Shown: positions 22,881 to 32,800 of the stretch, piece after piece | How positions within the stretch are numbered: the first letter of the stretch is position 1 | How the letters are laid out: the number at the start of each line of letters is the position of its first letter | DNA from: Apostichopus californicus | Taxonomy: Eukaryota; Echinodermata; Holothuroidea; Aspidochirotida; Stichopodidae | DNA length: 36,003 nt | Direction of reading: 5' to 3' | NCBI GenBank assembly: GCA_020650975.1 | Contig: JAIPMN010000922.1 | Coordinates: 8,319-44,321, forward strand | The notes under the pieces: generated by a model | What the model saw: only the letters and a program-made list of their open reading frames with translations | Told to the model about the DNA's origin: nothing | Database searches by the model: none | Position numbers and translations under genes: made by a program

Positions 22881-25800
22881 GCCATTATCAGCAATGATAC
22901 TTGGAGTAATCTGGGTCCAAACTCAATCTCTTGTGGATGCTGGGATGAAGGCTGTATTACTGCTACTGTCTTAACATTCAATGCTCAAATGAGTTTGGCC
23001 AGAAACTTGTTGCCTTCAGTTGTTGGAATTTGGAATATGTAAGAAGTTTCGGAAATATTTTTATGGATAAATGAATGCTTCATTTATCACTGTATGTTTT
23101 ACTTCAGATGTTGAAATTAGTCTTGGCAAAATGTTTATCAATCTTTCATATCATTGAGAGACCTTTGAGATCACATGAGCAAGTTTATAAATGAATGTCT
23201 TGTTCGTTGTTTGCTGAACTATCGTTGTTTGTGAAACAGTTTAAGATGTTTTACATGAACATGCCGAATTGTTGGAATCATTTTATTTCGTTTAGGACCA
23301 AACTCTTGTTTACTGTGCTATAAATGCAGCCACTCAATCACAAGAGTTCTTAATACACTATTGATCATTTCATTCATACCAAGGTATAGTGAGCCATTTA
23401 TTTTTATGGTTCCATACCCAGATGCACATGACATACTTGTGGTTCAGGTCAGCTGATAAAATACTGTGTGTCTTATTTGTACATATTGTGCAAACTGCAT
23501 TCAGAATGCACTGTGTGTGGTTCTCAGTGTGTAAATCTTCAAGTCTTCCAACTTTATATCATCATATATGGAGGTGGCTTTCAAGTTAATCACTACTGAA
23601 ATTTTTGAAGTATGAGAGAAAATGGTCAATCTCATCCAGAATCAAGGTGAAGAATAGATAATTGTTAGTATTTTTATCTGAAGGAGGGCATTTTCACAAC
23701 ATGAACACATATTTCTCCCCATATTTCAACATGTTGATGTATTGTAGGTCTTAACCTCATTGAGCGAGTTTTGAAATATTACTACAGAATATAAAAAGAA
23801 GTAAAACCTCCATTGCTTTATTTGTATCTTATTGTATCTTGAACTGAAAGACAACAGCTCTGCTTAGGGTTTATGGCATATGAACAAAGTACACACAGCC
23901 ATTTGTGTTTAAGTTGCCTAGAGTTAAGAAACTACATAAGTTAGCAAAATTTAAGGTGTACGAAAGGATTGTTGATCAATGGTGGAACGACAATGAAATG
24001 CTATTCAATACCTAAGGAGCAAAACCACTATGCTTGATGAAACTTGTGCCACTTGATGAAATCTTTCAGAGATTTGATTATTTAGCTTAATATGGTGATG
24101 TGGAGGGAGGGGATGGGTGGGTCATGATGATCAATCCAGACCTCAAACCCAAGAAGCATTTATCTGGTAGAAAACTTTAAACATTTTAGATAAATTCTGC
24201 CCAGGAATGTAGTAGCAATACCTGAACTTTTAAGTCACAAATCCAAACCAACCTATAGCTGTTGAGAAGCTTTATATCCACTCAAAATAATTTCAGTAAG
24301 ACCTGAAGAGGACAATATGATTGTTGAATAAGATGCAGACAACTGTCATCATTTGATTTTGGGACCTGAATACTGCTTCTATTAAAAGAAGTTTTTTTGA
24401 AAGATTGTAGAAAAGAGTATACATATGATAATATCAGCTTTTATTGCACAAATCTATTTACATTAACAGTACCACGGATGGAGTTGAGATAACAAGGAAT
24501 TTCAAATTTGTTTTGTATGAGACAACAGTTTTGTTCAAGTTTTATGAGAGGGCCTACATCAGCACTATCTTAATAAACATTCCAACAGTAACATATTACT
24601 TAGCACAGACAACTAATAATATCAAAGATAACATTACGAGTAACACTTTCTAAATTTATCTAGCAACCATTTGATAAATGCAGTTTGATTTCTGAAATGG
24701 AAAGATGAACAAAACATTAAAATAATCACATTGTAAATGGGTTAATGCCACCGGAAGAAATCTTCATGAAAAATTGTTCATCACAATTCCTTTCTTGACT
24801 ATGAGGTGAAGCACAAAGAAGGCTTACTTTATAGCCCATTGTCATGAAGATTCTCAAAAAGTTATGAATACTGCATATTCTAAGTTGAAAACAACTGCTG
24901 AAAAGTGTTATTAATGTACGTTTTTGTACCATTTACTTTGTACCAGTTTGGCATAAGTAGCAGTTCTTTGTCACTAAGAACTTGTATGGTAATTTTTAAT
25001 ATTTAAAATTGAACACGTTACTGAAACAACAAGGTGAAATACTAGCATAGTCACACACATATAGCACTACCTACACATAAATGGGTACAAGTGTTTTAAC
25101 TTCAACCCTACCACTACTGGTCTAAAAAATTAAAATATGATCTTTTAAAAGTTACTTCTACAAAGATAGTGTTACTTCAATTTACACATAACCTTTATTG
25201 ACAGACACACATATTCTGGTGTGATCAGGACCGACTGAAAGTCCTAAGAATACTCCATAATGCTGCTCTTAAATATAATCTTTTAAATAATTGCCATTTA
25301 ATAGGTTTCAGTTTTGAATACAATCACTATGCTCTTCCTTTGTACTTAATAATGCCTGTTTTGTTAATGTGATACCTCAAGAAGGGCAACTTGGATGGAA
25401 CCATGCTATTAACATCGTCTTATGGTGTGTATAGAATCCTTATACTATGGCCAAGGAGAACAGTCCTCTTTATCTTGCAGTAGAGATATAAGGTCAGCTG
25501 AAGTGTGAAAAATGTCTGGAATATGATGATAATGATATATTCAAGGATGACAATTTGAATGGCTTTCATACTTGGCATATAAATACAATGTATAAAGAAT
25601 AAGAAGAAACCCAATTATTTTATGTTGGAGTGAAAGGTGCCTCTAGGTCAGCAGAGGTCAAATGTAGAAAACTAACATTTCTTAGGAAGGAAGACTTAGA
25701 TGGATGTCATACTTAACATATGTAGGTTTCTATAAAAGTAAATGTGGCCTATTATATTTTTTGTGAAAGTAAAAGGCCACTGGAGATTAAAAAAGGGACA

Positions 25801-26826
25801 AAATATAAAACCTTGAAAATGATAACTCTAGAAAGACGAATGTGATATGTAGCGTATGAAATCCTTCATCAAGTAGAAGAATCCGATACCTTTAGACGTC
25901 AAAATCTGTGACCTCATGAAACGACTGAATTACCTGTCTGGATATTTCAACACATTTCCAGAGATAAACATGAAATAAAATACTGACTGACCTTTCTAAT
26001 AATTGCCAACTTCATGCACTTTAAAGTTGATGCCATTTCATTCAAGTACTTAGTACCATACTGATGACTGCTTACATACAAATTATCAGAAATCATTGAA
26101 GTCGTCGCTCCTTCCATACTAGCCTCATATGTGGCCACTTTCTAGCATTTTGTTTGGGGGGGAGAGGGGGGGGGGGTAAGTTTACTACTGCTAGCCCTCT
26201 TGCTGACTCTATTATTGGGCCAACAATATCACTAGGTTATCGTTCCACAAATAATGGATTTCAAGATTGGATTGAAATGTGTAAAATTATCCCTCACTGC
26301 AATTGAATGATTGTATTCTTCTTACTTAATTAATGCAGTGCATTAGAATTTTTTATATTGACACTCACATACAAAGAAGTTTGCTATAAAATAGAATTTC
26401 CATGACACTAGCCTCATAAGTGGCTCTTTTCTAACAGTAAATTTTCTGATGTCCTTTGCCAGCTATATGATTACAAGCCTTCCATCGATAATAAATGTCA
26501 ACAATGTAACTGAATAACAGAGCAAACTTCATCATACAGAAAAAAAATGATGTTCAAAGCAAGAGTATAACATCACTGGTATCGCATACAAAATGCTATG
26601 TAAAACGGCACATTTGTCAAACAAAATGCCAGGATGTATACCAGTTTGAATCAACATCCCAACCTCTACACAAACTGTTAACAATAAATTATTCATCTTT
26701 AAGTAGTCATTTTTTAGTACTTATTTTATATTTTTCATCCTGCACACATCTACGATTACATGACATACACAAAGTTAGATCACTTCATCTCGCATACATA
26801 ATTACAATGCTGTGCATACCATCTGG
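22881..26826. other. Convergent intergenic region between LYAR (+) and MAP9 (-)
   Basis: Both genes end into this 3.9 kb stretch, so it holds both 3' UTRs. No conserved coding exon was recognised on either strand. After LYAR the only close AATAAA (22868-22873) overlaps the last codons; the next one seen is at 24572-24577. A degenerate tandem repeat at about 25376-25920, G runs at 26156-26176 and a 27-base direct repeat (26118-26144 and 26407-26433) are the visible structure. Confidence 0.55.
25376..25920. repeat. Degenerate tandem repeat, unit about 140 bp
   Basis: Three to four diverged units share the same word order: GGATGACA or GAAGACTT, then ATGGATGTCATACTTAACAT, TATAAA, GTGAAAGG, then AGGTCAGCAGAGGTCAAA, the last being degraded in some units. 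The clearest pair is roughly 25536-25675 and 25676-25815. The units are too diverged for exact borders by eye. It looks like an old minisatellite-type or transposon-derived array. Confidence 0.5.
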
Positions 26827-29800
26827 TCACCTCCCAAATGGTACAGTATTCGAGCTGGGTCTGAATGGGTACGGACTAATGGGTTGAGTCTTCTTAAGCC
26901 TCCTCTTCTCCCTGTCTTTTCTCCTCTCTAATTCATCCTCCCATTTCTGGTAGGCTTTCACACTACTCTCTTCTTTCTCAGCTTCCTTTAATTCCTGCTC
27001 ATACTTCAGGTCTTCCTCTTTTTCTCGTTTTTGTCTCGCCTCTTTCTTCAATCTCTCCTCCTTGTCTGAGCTCCTGAAATGATATGACCAAAAAATAGTC
27101 ACAAAGTATAATTAAAATTCAGTATATTGTAGAAATGATTATAAACTTGACTTCATTGTTGTATGAGTATATTCCAAAGTTTTCAAGCCCTGTGCACTGT
27201 TATCAACTAACTACCCAGCTATGAACATACCAGACAGTGTCTGCCATCAATGATGCATACTTGTTACTCATTGTAACATACCCAGTGGTGGGGTCAGGGG
27301 GGGGGTTTGTCACACGTTACATCAAGACATGGACATTTAAGTAAATTTTTCACCGTCTGCTAAATGTTCATTTGTAAAGTAAGAAACTGACAGATGACAT
27401 ATTCACACAGACTGACAGACAAACAAGGTAACAATCCTAGTGTCTATACTAACCATCGCTTAAAGGCCGTCTCTGAATCTTTTTGTTTTTCATCCTCTTT
27501 TTCTCTCATTGTCATGGTCTTCTCTCTTTCAATGTTATCTTTCTTCCTCCTTTCTTCTTTGAGTCTTCCATCCTTATCTTGCTTCCAGGATTCATAAGCC
27601 TGATGGTTATAGAATAAATAACTTAACCAGAAAGCCAGCAGGCTTAGTAATTCCTTGCCTTTATAAGTAAATTGTATATGCAATCACCTGATTGATAGAG
27701 CAACTGAGGAAAATGTGTCCTGAAATCAAGTACCAGAACATCATACACAGATAACTTGATCATTGCAAAGATGTTACCCTTCTGAATGTTGATGACAGAT
27801 AACAATCATTAGAGAGTCAAAAACCCTCTTAGCTATTTAAAGGAGGAAAGTTCAAATCCTATGATAGTTAGTGACACAGAAAAGCCATTCATCATAGAAG
27901 TAATTGGGTTTGCAAGGGTTATCATACCATGCATATATGTGCTCCTTTTATGTTCTGGTTCTGGAGATATAGCACTTTATGATATATTCACACTTTTTCG
28001 TCTTCACATTTTCTAGCATATTTTCCCACAAAGTTTGGTCAAATGTGGCACACATTCAGCTGGTAGTTAGTCCCAAAATTTGATTTGCAAATCATCCAAA
28101 ACCTAAAGACTGCAATAAAAATACTTTAAGTCAAAGATTTACATTTGTGAGCATACTTGAGGGCAGACCCGGTGACTGTGTTATGATCTTTTTCTGAAAT
28201 CTACCGACGGTTCTATGTCCAAGAAGGGAATGACAAACCCTCCACCCCCTCCCATCCACCCATTCTTTCTCCTTCTTCTTCTTCTACATCACACATCATG
28301 TCCATCCACTCTCACATGTTTCTTTTCTTCCTAATTCCCCCCCCCCCATTCCTCTCCTCAACCTCCATTGCTAACTCTCTATCTATGTTATCCCCCTCTC
28401 CATCCCCCTATCTTCCTCAGTCCTTTATCTCCAGCAGTCTCTTTATCACCTACTTCCTTTCATCTCACTGCCCATTGTTCTGTTTAGTTCTTCTACTCTA
28501 TTTATTGTTCAACACGCAAGTGAACTTCTCCCTCCATCTATATCTTTAACCAGTGTCCTCTGTTTAGGTTTAGTCTACCTCTGGAGAAGATCCTGCTAGG
28601 ATCAAAGAGATCACGCCCTCTAACTGTAATACATAGATGATACTACATTACTGTAATGTGAACAAACTGTACACAATTCTGTGACATTAAAGTGTCTGTA
28701 CCTTGCTGGCATGAATCTGCTGAGTCATCTTCTCTTCTTTCTCTTCCTTCTCTTTCCGTTTCTTCTCCTCTATCGCCCTCTTCTGGGCCACCAGACTTGA
28801 TTTTTTATTATCTTTCCATGCCTGGTATGATAGAGAAGCATCTCTCCTCTTTTCCTCTGCTTCCTAGATAATCCCATACAATATAACGGTTAAAATGTAT
28901 GTTCTGTTTGTTAACAGTAATATTTGATATAACCAGATAATTTAGCCAAACATTGGTTGTCAGGTACCATGGTAATAAAATCAGTAAGAAAACATTGAAA
29001 ACCTTCCTTCACCAAGTCACATTAAGAATTTGCCCACTGATATGATAACAGACTGCTTGATAAACCATACAGAGTTATTGACAGAAAACTTTGTCCCATG
29101 TAATAACCATTACAGACAGCTACCACCAGTTAAGTATTACAGTAGTAACATGTAGTAACAGTAGTACCCCCCCCCCAGGGTTAATACAAACAGACACATG
29201 TTTCACAACTTACATAATATTTATTCAGAGTAACTTTATGCTAGAAGTTTCGTTCCTTCATGAGCGACCACATGTACAACAGATGTTATCTGGTATTTCA
29301 AGTGAACTATAAATTTTACCTTCTTTTTTTGTTTTTCTGCCTCCTCAATTTTCTTCTTTTCTAGTCTCTTCTTCTTCTTGAGCTCTACGGTCTTTTCAGC
29401 CCTCCAGGTCTCGTACATAACGTCACGGATGGAAGACGAGTCCAAGGTGTTCATGTCGTCCAGCGAGAGAGTCCGGCTTGTGTTTATGGAGCTTCTACCA
29501 GTGTTCATACCCGAGGTTGGCCACTTTGGAGATGGTTTCATCAACCTGTGCATATTTTTTTGGAAAGAAGACTTCAGGCTGTCAATCATACCAGCTAAAG
29601 TATTCCACTTTCATATGTTAAGAAAAGCTGAGAGGTTAGATGGGCTTAGGTACATACAAGGATCAAATGATGGAGCCCGGAGAAATGATTTCAGATTCAA
29701 ATGTTTCGTAGCAGTTTTGAAGGCTCTGAATTTTGTCTCAGATTATAAAATACTATGTGTTCCTGTGTAACAAAGACTGCTATACTATCTTTGCATTTGT

Positions 29801-32800
29801 ATAGCAATATTAACCATTTGCATAGCATTTTGCATAGCACTTTGCGATGCGATACCAGATAAATTATTCTCTGGAACCATTATAATAATTGTCATTAACA
29901 TAATGTTTTCTTCTTTTATTTAAATCACCATCAGTCCAGGGCCTATTTTTACGATTCAATCTATTGGTTTACAAGACTTGTAAGGGTAAAATCAAAGTGT
30001 GGCTGGCTTGTGAGACAAATCTTCAAACGAGAAAAAATCTGTCTGTAATAATACATCATTTTCATAGCAGAGGTACTTTAACAACATTAATTTGCAAACT
30101 TGTATTTCACCTAGATGAAAACTGTCATGGTCTTCTCATAGTGAGTGATGAATGCACCATATTGGACAAGTTCAGAAAGAACGATTATAGTCAACAGCGC
30201 ACTAAAATACTGCCAATGCTATAACATCCAGGTGTTTTTAATGTAATATTTACACCTGATCCAATTCCAGCGCACATGAAACTTTCAAGTTGTCTCATCA
30301 CCCAACCCTTTTTCATTCCCCAGTGAATGAGGTCGCCAGGAGGAAAATCCTGTGGCGACTAGATCTTTATTTTTCCCAATTTCTGGTCGCCCAGAATGAA
30401 AATGTGATCGCCACTTTGATATGCTAAATATTAGTACAAAAAACACTAGGCCTAGGCTCAACATCGAGTAGCACTACTGTCAGTACTGACTACACTAACG
30501 TTGAACTTTAAAGCTAGTAGTTAGTACTGATGACAGTGGCTAGTAGAATGAAAATGTGATCCCCACTTTGATATGCTAAATATTAGTACAAAAAACACTA
30601 GGCCTAGGCTCAACATCGAGTAGCACTACTCTCAGTACTGACTACACTAACGTTGAACTTTAAAGCTAGTAGTTAGTACTGATGACAGTGGCTAGTAGTA
30701 CATTTTGATTTTAAAATAATGACATAGGCTAATGTATATTTTCTAACAAAATGGGTACGGTGAAAAATATCTTACTTTATGTTTTCATGTTCAAATACGT
30801 AGGTGTAAGATAAGGTATAAAACCTTCCTCAATAATTTCTATTTGCTTTTGTTTCTTTCATTAACTTGTTAATAACTTCATATAATTAACATTACTACTA
30901 ACATCACACTGCCGCCGCTGATTATGCTTGCTCTCCACGTCTATTGGATCAGACCATATAAATATCCAATTTAGCTCTTAAACAGTTATTACTTCTACTA
31001 TCTAATATGCAGGCCCAGGGTTCGCATTAGCCGCTAGATTGCGCGATTCGCGCAATTTGATCGCAATTTGGAATAAACGATTAGTAAAAAGCCACTTGCG
31101 ATTTTTATTGTTTTGTTATCCCGTCTATAACCCATAAACATCTCGTAAATTCCTTGTCAGCCTTTCCTTCTATGAATAAACTAATGAATAAATAATAATT
31201 TCTTCCACATGGTAGCCTAACACCACACTAAGTCAATGGAAATCTAGCTAAGCCTAACCATCTGTTTATTCGCTGAAATTGTGACGAAGTTATAAGATAT
31301 CCATGGAATACTTTCATTATTGCTGTTACGTTCGACCACATGGTTGCCTAACATCACACTAAGTCAATGGGGTAATCTAGCCTAGCCATCTGTTTATTAG
31401 CTGAAATTGTGACGCAGTTATAAGATATTCATGGAATACTTTCGTTATTGCTGTTATCTTCGACCACATGATAGCCTAACACCACACTAAGTCAATGGGA
31501 AATCTGCCTAACCATCGGTTTGCAAAAAAAAATCACACTTTGCGTAGGATTCGGGTAATAAATTAGGAACCGGGTAGTACTGCGTCGGGCGGGTACCTTC
31601 GATATTTTTGTAAAGCATTGGTGAAATTTTCAGTTGCAAAAACTGATCGCCACAGTATTATAGGGCTGGCGACAAGCATTAATTTTTCCAGAAATTCTCA
31701 TCGCCAGCCGAGAATGGTCGTCGCCAATGCGACCGTAATGAAAAAGGGTTGTCATCACCTCTTTCTTGCACTGCATCCAGCCTCCGACACTTTCTAACCT
31801 GATTAATACAGATTTCCAGTGAAAGACTTTAAAAGTACATGAAGAGCATTGAGAATGCAGGAGCAGTTGTACTTTATTTTATTGCAATGCTTTCACAGCT
31901 AAGGTAAAAATATGAAACACATTACTAATGATAATTTAATTATCAACAAACATTCAGAGATCAGCTACAAGGATGGTAAAGTTTTTTGACAAGCAATAGA
32001 TAGTTAAAAATAAGTGTTTTATTCATGATTGATTAAAATATTACCAATCCTGTATTACCTCTTAGACTGATTTAGTTCAGCTTCTAAATCCGAGTCACCA
32101 TCACTTTCATATCCTCCCTGAAAAATAGAAATATATGGAAAGAAATCTCAATATTCTCATATACAAAAATATCCAAAAAATGTTTATTCTAAAAAATTAA
32201 AAGCATACAAAGTTATGGTGCCCCCCCCCAAATGTGAATAGCTGCAATGAGCTCCCAACCCCATTCCTTACTCTCCAATTGAGAGAGTCTTCAGACAGCA
32301 GCATATATGTGGTATTTATATTCACACTTTTAATATCCTCTACATTCCCCAAAAGCAGCAGGTTGTATACGTTTCATTGTGTATGTATGTATGTATGTAT
32401 GTATGTATGTATGTATGTATGTATGTATGTATGTATGTATGTATGTATGTATGTATGTATGTATGTATGTATGTATGTGTGTATGTATGTATGTATGTAT
32501 GTATGTATTCTAACATATCTTTGTGTTTCATTGAGAAAATGAAGAAACTAGTGCTGATTTTTGCAAAAGGTTATCTTTTTGAACCTACAAGAAACAGTGG
32601 CATCTATCTTGAACACTAAGCTCCAATCAAATCTCAGTTGCCAATGTTAACATGTAAGAAAAGGCAAAAGGAGAATGCAAATTTTATACAGAAACTTATG
32701 ACCATATTAGAATGATTGGCCTTTGAAATAGTGAAATACTTTAAGACTGTTTTTTTTTAAATTCAAGTAAAACAAACCTATTAACATATGAGCTATCTTT

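Larger units (their letters stand above)
30303..31751. mobile_element. Non-autonomous hAT-type DNA transposon in MAP9 intron 3
   Basis: A 1449-base element bounded by perfect 15-base terminal inverted repeats, CAACCCTTTTTCATT at 30303-30317 and its reverse complement at 31737-31751. It is flanked by identical 8-base target-site duplications TCATCACC (30295-30302 and 31752-31759). Eight-base duplications and short CA-starting ends are typical of hAT elements. Just inside both ends the word TCGCCA / TGGCGA recurs, as expected of subterminal transposase-binding repeats. No transposase-like ORF is present. Internal tandem duplications make up much of its body. Insertion lies between the MAP9 exons at 32059 and 29545. 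Confidence 0.88.

Noticed and set aside
28211-28549. Pyrimidine-rich open frame (Ser/Pro/Leu-rich, 83 residues)
   Set aside because: It is simple-sequence composition in a MAP9 intron, on the opposite strand to the gene, with no homology signal.
29378-29770. 130-residue plus-strand open frame
   Set aside because: It overlaps, antisense, the MAP9 exon at 29320-29545 and otherwise runs into intron sequence. No family resemblance was seen.
30964-31751. Search for a transposase gene inside the hAT element
   Set aside because: No open frame of useful length and no hAT dimerisation-domain signature was found; the body is tandem repeats and A/T-rich sequence.
32234-32619. Open frames of Met-Tyr-Val-Cys or Tyr-Ile-His-Thr repeats on both strands
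   Set aside because: They are translations of the GTAT microsatellite in a MAP9 intron.
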